Positions 42,197 to 50,978 of a DNA stretch of 64,000 nucleotides are shown piece after piece. The position numbers and the translations under genes are program-made. The notes under the pieces are model-generated. The model searched no databases, had not been told where the DNA came from, and worked only from the letters and a program-made list of their open reading frames with translations. Position 1 is the first letter of the stretch; every line of letters begins with the position of its first letter. This DNA comes from Rubrivivax gelatinosus IL144 (lineage in GTDB: Bacteria; Pseudomonadota; Gammaproteobacteria; Burkholderiales; Burkholderiaceae_C): NCBI RefSeq assembly GCF_000284255.1, contig NC_017075.1, positions 2,666,001-2,730,000 of the forward strand, in the 5' to 3' direction.

Positions 42197-44007
42197 GTGA
42201 CGAGCTCCTCCTGCGTGCGATCCGACACCAGCTTCAACTGGGTGAAGCTGTTGGCGTGCACGTACAGGCCGAAGAAATGGTCCAGCACCTGCGCGAACAG
42301 GCGCAGGCCGCTGCCGGCGAAGCGCTGTTCTTCGACCAGCAGTCGCACCTCGATGCCCCGCACGAAGCAGGGAAAGGGGTCACCCGGCAGGCAGGCCGTG
42401 GCCGCCCGGTAGTCGATGCCGCGCAGGCCTTCCAGCACGCTGCGGTTGCTGGTGCTACGCGGCAGGTCGTAGAGGCGCAGCATCTCCTTCAACGCCTCGA
42501 TGCCACCGCCCGACAGCGACAGATGGTTCAGGGACAGGTGCGATATCAGCCGCCACAGCGCACCACGCCCGCGCTCGAAGCGCACTGTTGGCGTGGGTTT
42601 GCGCAGCAGGCGAATCTCGCGTGCGATGCCGCCTCCGTCCTGGAAGAGATCGCCGCCAGGGTTTGCGATCGACAGCTGGCTAGGCAGGTCCCTGTTGGTC
42701 GCCATCACCTCAAGCGACAAGGTGTCGGTCTGCGGCTGTGCGGGGTCGAAGTCGACGTCGACGATGGCCAGTTCGGTCTCGAAACCCGGGCTGGCCTCGG
42801 CCACCACCTCATTGCGTCGCACGTACCAGTAACGGCCAGCGGCCTCGCCGTCGGCCAGTAAATCGTCGTGCTGCAGCGAGTAGAACGGGCGGAACTCGTC
42901 GATTGCCTCCCCCTGCGCAGACTGGCGCACGCGCCAGACCCGTTCAACCGAGTGGACCTCGAAACCGAAAGCGCGCCGTGCGTCGGGCAACACCGGGTAG
43001 GCCTCGGCGCTGTGCGTCACGCGGATCGGCTCGGCGCGCTGGCGAAACAGGTTGACCACCGGGGTGCAGCCCAGCAGAAGGTTGCGCTCCGTGAGTGTTT
43101 CAAGAAGACGTGCCTCATCGGAATCGCTGCGCACGCCGCTCAGGGGGAAATGCAGCGTGACGCTGCGAGCGGCGCAATCCCTTAGCGCAGCGGGCAGCGG
43201 CAGGTCGACGAAGTTGAACTTCTCCGGGAAGGCGAAGTACTCGGTGAGCAGGCGGTACGCGGGATGGGAGCGCGCGTCGAAATCGATCAGAGCCTCGTCT
43301 TCGGCGAAGCCCACCTCGCGCGGCCATGCATCGGCTGCGGCCTGCCAGGGGCCGTGGGGGGAGGTCTGGAGCAACGCGCCCTGCACGCGGCCGAAGAAGG
43401 CTTCGCGCACCGCGGCGACCTGCGAAGCCTCGCCATCGATGTGCAGCCGGATCGCCTCGGCGCCCAGCGTCGACCAGCGGGCCTGCGGCGACACCAGCGC
43501 CAGTTCCACCGATAAAAGTGTGGTCGCGCCGGGCGGCACCGGCGTGCCGTCGGGTGCCTGCACGGCCCCGCGAAAGGCGGCCGACACTACGCGCAGCGGC
43601 AGCAGTGCCGTGGAGAAGGCGGTTCGGAACCGGCACGTGACGCCATGCACCGGCCGGCTGCTGAGCAGGCTGCCTCGCGGCAGCACGCCGCCTTGCGTGA
43701 GCTGCGCCGCACCGCCGCCCACATCCAGACGCGCGACCGCACAGGACGGGAAGGGCCGCAGATAGTGCGGGTACAGCACCTCCAGCAATGACTCGGTGAA
43801 CAGCGGGAAGTCGTCGTCCAACCGCTTGTGGATGCGCGAGGTCAGGAGGGCGAAGGCCTCGATCAGGCGTTCGACGTGCGGGTCCTCGCCGACGTCTCCG
43901 CTCAGCATGAGCCGGCCGGCGATCTTGGGGTAGCGCTGCGCAAAGTCGCCCGCGTGCTGGCGTAGAAACGCCAGTTCGCGCTCGTAGTGCGGCAGCAGAT
44001 CTTTCAT
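42160..44007 (-). CDS. tssF: T6SS baseplate protein TssF
   Basis: This 615-aa protein shows the TssF N-terminus (DLLPHYERELAFLRQHAGDFAQRYPKIAGRL, then DPHVERLIEAFALLTSRIHKRLDDDFP) and later blocks EYFAFPEKFNFVDL, ERNLLLGCTPVVNLFRQRAEPI and HLSLNHLSLSGGGIEALKEML. It is the largest wedge component of the baseplate. Its ATG overlaps the tssE stop by 4 bp, showing a tight operon. Confidence 0.95.
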   Translation of the reverse strand: MKDLLPHYERELAFLRQHAGDFAQRYPKIAGRLMLSGDVGEDPHVERLIEAFALLTSRIHKRLDDDFPLFTESLLEVLYPHYLRPFPSCAVARLDVGGGAAQLTQGGVLPRGSLLSSRPVHGVTCRFRTAFSTALLPLRVVSAAFRGAVQAPDGTPVPPGATTLLSVELALVSPQARWSTLGAEAIRLHIDGEASQVAAVREAFFGRVQGALLQTSPHGPWQAAADAWPREVGFAEDEALIDFDARSHPAYRLLTEYFAFPEKFNFVDLPLPAALRDCAARSVTLHFPLSGVRSDSDEARLLETLTERNLLLGCTPVVNLFRQRAEPIRVTHSAEAYPVLPDARRAFGFEVHSVERVWRVRQSAQGEAIDEFRPFYSLQHDDLLADGEAAGRYWYVRRNEVVAEASPGFETELAIVDVDFDPAQPQTDTLSLEVMATNRDLPSQLSIANPGGDLFQDGGGIAREIRLLRKPTPTVRFERGRGALWRLISHLSLNHLSLSGGGIEALKEMLRLYDLPRSTSNRSVLEGLRGIDYRAATACLPGDPFPCFVRGIEVRLLVEEQRFAGSGLRLFAQVLDHFFGLYVHANSFTQLKLVSDRTQEELVTCPRRSGGSPLL

Positions 44008-44489
44008 GGCGCAGTCTCGGCCGCAGGGCGGCGGGCGGCGGTCACCGCATACTGCTGCGTGCTGGTCTGAAGCATGGCGTCGAAGTTGACCGGCGCCTGC
44101 ATCGGGTGCACCTTCAGCATCGCGCGGATAGTGAACTTCAAGTTCTGCTTGGACACTTCGCGCGGATTGAGCTGGACACGGACATTGCGAAGCCGAGGCT
44201 CGTGGTCGTCGATGGCCCGTTCTATGGCGTGGCAGATGAACGCCTGATCGGTGGTGCTGGCCATCGAACGGGCCGCGAAGTCATCGAGGCCGAAGGCCAG
44301 AACCGAACGCCGTGCGAGCACATGGCCGCGCATGTCATCCGCGCCGCCGCCGCGACGAGAGTTCAGGAGCGCCTCCACGTCGCGAGCGACGGTGTCCTTC
44401 AGCTGTTCGAGCGTGAGCATCGGTCGCGTCGCGTCTTCGGGCGAGGCGTCGATGAGCCGGTCGAGCAGGTACGGCGCAAAGCGCTGCAT
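44004..44489 (-). CDS. tssE: T6SS baseplate protein TssE (gp25-like)
   Basis: This 161-aa protein is a gp25-family lysozyme-like baseplate component: LLDRLIDASPEDATRPMLTLEQLKDTVARDVEALLNSRR, then LVFGLDDF-like AFGLDDFAARSM, IERAIDDHEPRLRNVRVQLNPR and FTIRAMLKV. It lacks an export signal. It lies 71 bp after hcp and overlaps tssF. Confidence 0.94.
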   Translation of the reverse strand: MQRFAPYLLDRLIDASPEDATRPMLTLEQLKDTVARDVEALLNSRRGGGADDMRGHVLARRSVLAFGLDDFAARSMASTTDQAFICHAIERAIDDHEPRLRNVRVQLNPREVSKQNLKFTIRAMLKVHPMQAPVNFDAMLQTSTQQYAVTAARRPAAETAP

Positions 44490-44560
44490 GGCGGCGAGGA
44501 ACTAAGCGAGACAGAGCGGCATGTCTGCCGCCCTTTGCACGGTTCAGAGGATGCCGGCGC

Positions 44561-45100
44561 TCAGCCCGCGAACGAAACGTCGTTGGTCTTGAGGTTCCAC
44601 ATGCCTTGGACGTTGGTGTTCTTGGCCGAGGCGCCGTCGAGCGGGGCCTCGTTGTAGGTCCATTGCACCGCCGAGTACTTGAGGCCAAAGACCTCGGTCG
44701 GCAGCTCGGTGCCGCTGACGATGTTGGTGGATACCGATGACACCACCACGTTCTTGAGCTGGATCTTCAGGTAGTTCACGCGCTTCGTGCCGCTCTGCGT
44801 CTTGTCTTGGCCGCCGAAGGCACGGTAGAAGTAGATGTCCACGTCCTTGTAGACGGTGCCGGCCGAACTGGCTTGCCAGAGCTTGGTGCTGGCGGAATCG
44901 ATCTCCTTCGTGAAGATCATCTCCCCATGCTCGGTGCGTTCTGCGGTGTGGCCGCCTGAGGATGAGGCGGCAGCCGACTTCGGCTGCTGGATTCGGTGCT
45001 CGAACGAACCGACCTCGATGCCGTACTCCGCGGCATGCTTGGAATCGCGGGTCTCGCCCTTGATGTCGGAATTCTTGAAAACGACGTAGATGTCCTTCAT
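44561..45100 (-). CDS. hcp: T6SS inner-tube protein Hcp (TssD)
   Basis: This 179-aa protein has Hcp landmarks: an early IKGETRDSKHAAEYGIEVGSFEHRIQQP, TAERTEHGEMIFTKEIDSAS, VYKDVDIYFYRAFGG and YLKIQLKNVVVSSVSTN. It forms the hexameric inner tube. It is 51 bp downstream of tssC and is probably the most abundant product of this operon. The start has a purine-rich site (AGGAGG-like, AGCGGAGGTAA) before the ATG. Confidence 0.95.
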   Translation of the reverse strand: MKDIYVVFKNSDIKGETRDSKHAAEYGIEVGSFEHRIQQPKSAAASSSGGHTAERTEHGEMIFTKEIDSASTKLWQASSAGTVYKDVDIYFYRAFGGQDKTQSGTKRVNYLKIQLKNVVVSSVSTNIVSGTELPTEVFGLKYSAVQWTYNEAPLDGASAKNTNVQGMWNLKTNDVSFAG

Positions 45101-45151
45101 TCAATTACCTCCGCTAAGCTTGTTCGGAATTCGCTGGTCACGGCCGAGTGG

Positions 45152-46639
45152 CTAACCCTTGCGCCCCTGCGGTAACTCGGCCACCAGACGCAGGGATACT
45201 GTCAGTTCGTCGAGCTGGAAGTGGGGACGGATGAAGCTGACGGCCCGATACACGCCTGGGCGGCCAGGAACCTCGCTCACCTCGACGCTGGCCTCTCGCA
45301 GCGGGTAAGCGGCTTTCACTTCCTGCGTGGCGTTGTCGTCGGTGGTCACGTACTGCCGGATCCAGGCATTCAGAAACTCCTGGACATTGCTTGCCGACGC
45401 GAAGCTGCCGATCTTGTCGCGCATCATCGCCTTCATGTAATGCGCGATGCGGCAGACCGCGAACATGTACTGCAGCTGGGACGACAGCACGGCATTCGCG
45501 TTGGCGCTGTCGCTGTCGTACTTCCGGGCCTTCTGCGACGACTGAGCACCGAAGAACGCGGCGTAGTCGGTGTTCTTGCAGTGCACCAGCGGGATGAAAC
45601 CGAGGTCGCTCAACTCCTTCTCGCGGCGATCGGTAATGGCGATCTCGGTGGGGCACTTCAGCGCCACCTCGCCGTCATCGGTCTTGAAGGTGTGCGTCGG
45701 CAAGTCTTCCACCAGCCCCCCGCCTTCGACGCCGCGAATGGCCGCGCACCAGCCGTACTTCTCGAAGGCCGAAGTCAACCGGGCGCCCATCGCGTAGGCA
45801 GTGTTGACCCACAGGTACTTGCTGTGGTCGGAGCCGTCGACGTTCTCGATGAAGTTGAAGCCTTCGGTCGTCGTACCGTCCTTCGGGTTGTACGGCAGCC
45901 GGCCCAGAAAGCGTGGAACCGTGAGGCCGACGTAGCGAGAGTCCTCGGATTCGCGCAGCGAGCGCCACTTCGCATACTCGACCGAGTCGAACACCTTGGA
46001 CAGGTCGCGCGGCCGCCCCAGTTCGTCGAAGCTCTCCAGACCGAACAACTGGGGCGATGCAGCGCTGATGAACGGCGCGTGCGCGGCCGCGGCCACATGC
46101 GACATCTGCTCCAGGAAGTACATGTCTTCGGGCTGGCGCGTGATGGCGTAGTCGCCAATGAGGGCCCCGAACGGCGCGCCGCCGAAGGTGCCGTACTCTT
46201 CTTCGTAGACCTTCTTGAAAAGTGCGCTCTGGTCGAAGTCGACCGCAGCCTGGAAGTCCTTGACCAGTTCTTTGCGGGTCGCGTTGAGGACTTGGATCTT
46301 CAGCGTCGAGCCAGTGGAAGTCTGCTTGCAAAGGTAGTGCAGACCTCTCCAGCTCGACTCGAGATTCTGGAAGTCGACGTGGTGCATCACCTCCGACAGC
46401 TGCTCGGAGATCAGGCGGTCGAGTTCGGCCACGCGGGCATCCAGCGTGACGCTCAGGTTCTCCGAAACGACGACCGTGCCTCCGAGCACCTCGCGCACGA
46501 GTTCGGCGATGATGTCCTTCGCGTGCGTGTGCTCGGCCTCGGAGCGCGCAACCTTGCTGGCGCTGACGATCTGGTCGAGCAGGCTGCCTTCGGCCGCGGG
46601 GGGCTGGACTTGGAGTGCTGCTTGAGACATGGCGCTCAT
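45152..46639 (-). CDS. tssC: T6SS sheath large subunit TssC
   Basis: This 495-aa protein is a standard TssC: LDRLISEQLSEVMHHVDFQNLESSWRGLHYL, FGGAPFGALIGDYAI, LGRPRDLSKVFDSVEYAKWRSLRESEDSRYVGL, PRFLGRLPYNP, WCAAIRGVEGGGLVEDLP and CRIAHYMKAMMRDKIGS. The ATG at 46639 overlaps the tssB stop (ATGA); an ATG 9 bp further in is an alternative. With TssB it forms the contractile sheath. Confidence 0.97.
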   Translation of the reverse strand: MSAMSQAALQVQPPAAEGSLLDQIVSASKVARSEAEHTHAKDIIAELVREVLGGTVVVSENLSVTLDARVAELDRLISEQLSEVMHHVDFQNLESSWRGLHYLCKQTSTGSTLKIQVLNATRKELVKDFQAAVDFDQSALFKKVYEEEYGTFGGAPFGALIGDYAITRQPEDMYFLEQMSHVAAAAHAPFISAASPQLFGLESFDELGRPRDLSKVFDSVEYAKWRSLRESEDSRYVGLTVPRFLGRLPYNPKDGTTTEGFNFIENVDGSDHSKYLWVNTAYAMGARLTSAFEKYGWCAAIRGVEGGGLVEDLPTHTFKTDDGEVALKCPTEIAITDRREKELSDLGFIPLVHCKNTDYAAFFGAQSSQKARKYDSDSANANAVLSSQLQYMFAVCRIAHYMKAMMRDKIGSFASASNVQEFLNAWIRQYVTTDDNATQEVKAAYPLREASVEVSEVPGRPGVYRAVSFIRPHFQLDELTVSLRLVAELPQGRKG

Positions 46640-47151
46640 TCCCCGGACGACTGGGTCTCGGTGCCGAGCATGTGCAACTGCTCGGTGTTGCGTAGCACCT
46701 CGCCCAGCAGGTCTTCGAGCTTCTCGTTGCCAGCGAGCTTGTTGCGCAGGTCGGCGAGCTTGGCGCGCGCTTCCAGCAACTTCCTCAGCGGCTCGACCTG
46801 TTGGACCACGGCCTCGGGGCGGAAGTCATCGAACTTGTCGAACCTCAGGTTCACGGCGAACTCTCCGCCTTCTTCGCTGAGCGTGTTCTTCACCCGGTAA
46901 GAGGCCTGCGGCGCCATGCCCTTGAGGACGTCGTCGAAGTTGTCGAGGTCGACGTTGACGAACTTGCGGTCCTTCAGCTTGGGCAGCGGCTTGGCCGGGT
47001 CCTGCTTGCCGGTGAAGTCGCCAAGAACGCCGACCACGAATGGCAGTTCCTTCTGCTCGATCGCATCACCCACTTCGACGTCGTAGGTGAGTTGCACGCG
47101 AGGCGGGCGAATCTTCTCGAGGCGCTTTTGGACGCTCTCTTTCTTGGCCAT
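46636..47151 (-). CDS. tssB: T6SS sheath small subunit TssB
   Basis: This 171-aa protein starts MAKKESVQKRLEKIRPPRVQ and has the TssB patterns VQLTYDVEVGDAIEQKELPFVVGVLGDFTG and KFVNVDLDNFDDVLKGMAPQASYRVKNTL, plus LRKLLEARAKLADLRNKL. It heads the minus-strand structural operon. A ribosome-binding site AGGAGG is found a few bases before the ATG. Confidence 0.97.
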   Translation of the reverse strand: MAKKESVQKRLEKIRPPRVQLTYDVEVGDAIEQKELPFVVGVLGDFTGKQDPAKPLPKLKDRKFVNVDLDNFDDVLKGMAPQASYRVKNTLSEEGGEFAVNLRFDKFDDFRPEAVVQQVEPLRKLLEARAKLADLRNKLAGNEKLEDLLGEVLRNTEQLHMLGTETQSSGE

Positions 47152-47204
47152 GGATTCCTCCTGGAAGGTGCCTGTGTTCGAAGGTGAGGCGGGTTGGAGC
47201 AGGC

Positions 47205-47903
47205 CTACTTCAGCGCGTCAAAAGGGCTCTTGGGTGCCACCTGTTTGGACGGCGAAGACGCCGGGTTGGCCGGCTTGGCCGACGTGGCCACCGGTGCCGC
47301 TATGGGCGCAGGTGCGACAGCGGTCGGCGTCGCTGCAGTCGCCGGTTGTTTGGGCACTGCCTGCCGGTTCGCGGCGCGGCGGCTGGACGAAGCTGGGGCC
47401 GCGGTGTTCTTGCCCGTAGGCGGAACGAGAACCGTCTCGCCCAGCAGCTCGCGCAGGGTCTTGGTCAAACCCTCGGCCTGCAGTCTGGAGTCGTTGGGCA
47501 GCTTGTTGTTCTGGGCGCGCAGGGCCGACAGCGCCTGCGTGGACACGCGCAGCCCGCTGACGGCGAGCACGCTGGTGGCTATGGGGTCGGCGGCGTCGCG
47601 TTGCAGCACTTCCTGCGCCGCGAGGATCGCGTTGCCGTAGTCGCCTTCCTCGAAATAGCTCTCGGCCAAACGCGACCAGGGCTCCTTGGCGGTGGGGTAG
47701 GCGCGAGCCGCGCTGCGGTAGATGTCCCGCTCCTTGCCGGCCATGTTGTCAGCGCGAGCCTTCGAGGCCTCGGTCATGTATTCCTGCAGTGGCATCACCT
47801 GAGGCGCGGGGGCGGGTGGCACTTGGGGCTCGGTCGCGCAGCCGGCACCCAGTGAAGCGACAGCAACAAGACCCGAGACACATAGAACACGGAGTCGGTT
47901 CAC
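47205..47903 (-). CDS. TPR-like lipoprotein linked to T6SS
   Basis: This 232-aa protein has a lipoprotein signal with the lipobox LGAGC (acylated Cys near residue 22) and TPR-like helices (WSRLAESYFEEGDYGNAILAAQEVLQRDAADPIA). A C-terminal Pro/Ala-rich tail follows. Lipoproteins with TPR repeats often accompany tssB in Burkholderiales T6SS loci and are thought to assist the membrane complex, but their task is not settled. It is transcribed 53 bp before tssB, probably the first gene of the operon, and diverges from tssJ. Confidence 0.75.
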   Translation of the reverse strand: MNRLRVLCVSGLVAVASLGAGCATEPQVPPAPAPQVMPLQEYMTEASKARADNMAGKERDIYRSAARAYPTAKEPWSRLAESYFEEGDYGNAILAAQEVLQRDAADPIATSVLAVSGLRVSTQALSALRAQNNKLPNDSRLQAEGLTKTLRELLGETVLVPPTGKNTAAPASSSRRAANRQAVPKQPATAATPTAVAPAPIAAPVATSAKPANPASSPSKQVAPKSPFDALK

Positions 47904-48170
47904 GGCAGACCTACTGCTCTCTGAAAGTTGATCTCATTCGGGATTAGAGCGCTGCTGAATTTGCTAGAAATGACGCTTCTTGCCACGCGCTCACGGCCCG
48001 AGACGTCGCGAATGTAGTCGAACGTTCTGTCGTCCGTCCTCATCAAACAGATTGACGAACTTGGAGTTCCTGTGGGGGCCGTTAGCTAGACTTTCAATTC
48101 GCACTTGATGTGCTGCATACGTTCCGTCATTTTGGCAAACGAGCTCCCTCAATAGCCAACACATCATCTC
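47904..48170. promoter_or_regulatory. Divergent control region of the two T6SS operons
   Basis: A 267-bp AT-richer stretch separates the TPR lipoprotein (-) and tssJ (+) genes and must contain the promoters of both. TTGACG (48052-48057) on the plus strand could be a -35 but no matching -10 was found at the proper distance. A sigma-54 GG-N10-GC element was looked for and not found. The precise promoters remain unresolved. Confidence 0.45.
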
Positions 48171-48773
48171 GTGTCAACCCTCAAAGCGCTGGCTCTCAGG
48201 GCATCATTCTCGGGGGCCGTGCTGCTCACTGGCTGCGCCTCTTCCCAGGGAGTTTTGGCACTCGACAAGCCGCTCGAATGGCTGGGGATGAAGAAGCCGG
48301 AGTTGCCGCCAGCCGCTGTCATTCCGCTCGAACGGAAAGTGACGCTTCGCTTGCACGCAGGCGACAGACTGAACACCGATTCGGGGGGGCGTTCTCTTTC
48401 GATTGTTGTCAGAATTTACAAGTTGAAAGATGTTGATTCCTTCATGGCTTCGCCGCTGGCAGCTTTCCAGGACGACAAGGCAGAGAAAGCTGCTTTCGGG
48501 GAATCGCTCATCGCGGTTCGTGAAGTCGTGCTCACGCCCGGCCAGAAGTACGAAGTTGTGGAAACGCTCGCACCCTCGGTCTCGAACCTGGCCGTGGTGG
48601 CGCAGTTTCGCGCGCCTGCCGATGGCCGCTGGCGCTTCGCCTTTTCCGCCCAGGCGGCTGAGAAGACCGGCATCACACTGGGCTTGCACGGCTGCGCCAT
48701 GAGCGTGGCCACCGGCGAGCCCGTGAACACGGCCCCCGAACTGCTGCGCCTGGCGGGGGTGCACTGCCGCTGA
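48171..48773 (+). CDS. tssJ: T6SS outer-membrane lipoprotein TssJ
   Basis: This 200-aa lipoprotein begins at a GTG and has the lipobox LLTGC. The mature part shows the beta-sandwich of TssJ: VTLRLHAGDRLNTDSGGRSLSIVVRIYKLKD and FAQF-like VVAQFRAPADGRWRF. It anchors TssM and TssL to the outer membrane. An RBS is not obvious. It starts the plus-strand operon tssJ-tssK-tssL-vgrG. Confidence 0.92.
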   Translation: MSTLKALALRASFSGAVLLTGCASSQGVLALDKPLEWLGMKKPELPPAAVIPLERKVTLRLHAGDRLNTDSGGRSLSIVVRIYKLKDVDSFMASPLAAFQDDKAEKAAFGESLIAVREVVLTPGQKYEVVETLAPSVSNLAVVAQFRAPADGRWRFAFSAQAAEKTGITLGLHGCAMSVATGEPVNTAPELLRLAGVHCR

Positions 48774-48793
48774 TCCCTTGTCGAGAGAAACTC

Positions 48794-50143
48794 GTGCTGC
48801 CATCTTCCAAAGTTCTCTGGGGTGAAGGCCTCTTCCTGCGGCCGCAACACTTCCAGCGCCAGGACGCCTACCACGAGTGGCGCCTGGCCGAAGGCATGCG
48901 CACGCTGCATCCGTACGCCTGGGGCGTTCGCAAGTGCCGTGTCGACACCGACGCGCTGGCCAGCGGAGTTCTGCGTTTCGCCGAACTGCAGATCGTCTTT
49001 CCTGACGGTGAGATGTACGCCGCGCCAGGCGAAGACGACCTGCCCGCGCCGGTCAGTCTGGCGACGCTGCCGACGGGCTCGACCGAGTTCGTGTTCCACG
49101 CGGCGATGGCGCCGTTGCGCAGCGCTGGCAGCAACAGCGCGCGAGGCGATGCACCTGCCGATGCGTCTACGCGTTTTCGCCAGGCGGCTCAGGACGCGGC
49201 CGACTGGTTCACCGCCGCGGCCGGCGCCGACGTGGTGCTGCTCAAACGCGTGGTGCGTGTCGTCGCCGAGCATGAGCCGCGCGAACACCTGGTGAGTCTG
49301 CCGCTGCTGCGCCTGCGACGGCAGGCGGCCGGCGGCTTCGAGTACGACGGTCGCTTCATGCCGCCGTGCGTGGCGCTGCAGGCATCGCCCATGCTGGTGT
49401 CGATGCTGCGGCGGCTCATCGAGATGCTGCAGGCCAAGGTCGATGCGCTGTACGGCTTTCACCGCGAGCCGTCCAAGCACGTGATCGAGTTCCGCTCGGG
49501 CGACGTCGCTTCGTTCTGGCTGCTGCATACCGCCAGCTCGGCCTGCGCGGCGCTCACGCACTACCAGCACAACCCGGCCCTGCACCCCGAGCGCCTGTTC
49601 GAGCGCCTGCTTGAGCTGGCAGGGGCGCTGATGACCTTCTCCAAGAGCTTCACGCTCGCCGATCTGCCGCCGTACCGCCACGATGCGCCCGGGCCGGCCT
49701 TCCTGAAGCTCGACACCATCGTGCGTGAACTGCTGGAGACCGTGATCTCCACGCGCTACTTCGCGATTGCACTGGCCGAGGTGCGGCCGTCATTCCACGT
49801 CGGCCGGCTCGACAGCGAGCAGATCACGCTTTCCACCACGCTGGTGCTCGGCGTCAGCGCCGCAATGCCGGCTGCCGAGTTGGTCGACGCGGTGCCGCTG
49901 CGCCTGAAAGTCGGCGGCCCCGACGACGTCGCAAAGCTCGTGCTGTCGGCAATGGCCGGCGTGCGGCTGGTTCATATGCCTCAGGTCCCGGCCGCCATCC
50001 CGGTGCGCCCTGGCAGCTACTACTTCCAGTTCGAGGCGCGCGGGCCGCTCTATGAACGCATGTTGCAGAGCCAGTCGGTCACGATCTACGTGCCGTCGGG
50101 CATCGAGGAAGTGCGGCTCGAACTCTTCGCCCTCAACGCATAA
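48794..50143 (+). CDS. tssK: T6SS baseplate-membrane adaptor TssK
   Basis: This 449-aa protein starts with a GTG at 48794, 20 bp after tssJ. The blocks VLWGEGLFLRPQHFQRQDAYHEWRL, GVLRFAELQIVFPDGEMYAAPGEDDLP and HVGRLDSEQITL, MAGVRLVHMPQVPAAIPVRPG are characteristic of TssK. It connects the baseplate to the TssJLM membrane complex. Family length is about 445. Confidence 0.96.
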   Translation: MLPSSKVLWGEGLFLRPQHFQRQDAYHEWRLAEGMRTLHPYAWGVRKCRVDTDALASGVLRFAELQIVFPDGEMYAAPGEDDLPAPVSLATLPTGSTEFVFHAAMAPLRSAGSNSARGDAPADASTRFRQAAQDAADWFTAAAGADVVLLKRVVRVVAEHEPREHLVSLPLLRLRRQAAGGFEYDGRFMPPCVALQASPMLVSMLRRLIEMLQAKVDALYGFHREPSKHVIEFRSGDVASFWLLHTASSACAALTHYQHNPALHPERLFERLLELAGALMTFSKSFTLADLPPYRHDAPGPAFLKLDTIVRELLETVISTRYFAIALAEVRPSFHVGRLDSEQITLSTTLVLGVSAAMPAAELVDAVPLRLKVGGPDDVAKLVLSAMAGVRLVHMPQVPAAIPVRPGSYYFQFEARGPLYERMLQSQSVTIYVPSGIEEVRLELFALNA

Positions 50144-50149
50144 AGAACC

Positions 50150-50947
50150 ATGGCCGACACCCCTGCCGCTCCTTCGCTGATGCCCGGCTTGCGGCCAACC
50201 CCCAGAGCGGGCGGCAGCACGCACGAGGCCCGCTCGCTGCTCGACCTGATGGTCGACGGGTTCTACATGCTCTTTCTTCTGAAGAACCGCTATGTGCCCA
50301 GCGGTGCCGACGAGTTCCGCGAGCGCATCCGCGATTTTCTCGACGGCGTCGAGCGCGGTGCCAAGAAGCTGGGGCAGGCCGGCGTCGAGACGCCGGCCGA
50401 GGACATCTACCTTGCCAAATACGCCTATTGCGCGCTGGTCGACGAGATCGTGTTGAGCTCGCAGGGGTCGATGCGAGACACCTGGGCGCGCAAACCGCTG
50501 CAGCTGGAGCTGTTCGGCGAGCAACTGGCCGGCGAGAACTTCTTCGTCCGCCTGGAGGAGCTGCGCCGCCAAGGTGCGGCCCGAGTGCAGGCCCTCGAGG
50601 TCTTTCACATGTGCCTGCTGATGGGCTTCCAGGGCAGGTACATGCTGGAGCAAGGGTCCGAGAAGCTGGGTTATCTGTGCGACCGCCTGGGCGACGAGAT
50701 TGCCAACCTCAAGGGCCGGCGGGCGCCATTCGCGCCGCACTGGCAGGCGCCCGATTCGGTGATGAACCGTCTGCGAGGTGAAGTACCGCTGTGGGTCGTC
50801 GGAGCGCTATTCGCACTAGCGGGGCTGGCGGCTTTCATCGGCATGCGCTGGTCGCTGGAACGCGAGACGAAGGGCGACCTGGCGGGCTACGCGCAGATCG
50901 TCAAGCTCCCGCCCCCCACGGCCCACATCACCATTACGCTGCCGTAG
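50150..50947 (+). CDS. tssL: T6SS membrane protein TssL (DotU-like)
   Basis: This 265-aa protein shows TssL/DotU patterns: SLLDLMVDGFYMLFLLKNRYVPSGADEFRERI, YCALVDEIVLSSQGS-like DEIVLSS and WARKPLQLELFGEQLAGENFFVRLEELR, plus one C-terminal transmembrane segment (WVVGALFALAGLAAFIG). No peptidoglycan-binding OmpA domain is fused, which may be served by the separate OmpA-like gene at 58672. It follows tssK by 6 bp. Confidence 0.94.
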   Translation: MADTPAAPSLMPGLRPTPRAGGSTHEARSLLDLMVDGFYMLFLLKNRYVPSGADEFRERIRDFLDGVERGAKKLGQAGVETPAEDIYLAKYAYCALVDEIVLSSQGSMRDTWARKPLQLELFGEQLAGENFFVRLEELRRQGAARVQALEVFHMCLLMGFQGRYMLEQGSEKLGYLCDRLGDEIANLKGRRAPFAPHWQAPDSVMNRLRGEVPLWVVGALFALAGLAAFIGMRWSLERETKGDLAGYAQIVKLPPPTAHITITLP

Positions 50948-50978
50948 CGCGGTGGGAAGGCGCCAAGAGCACACGCAG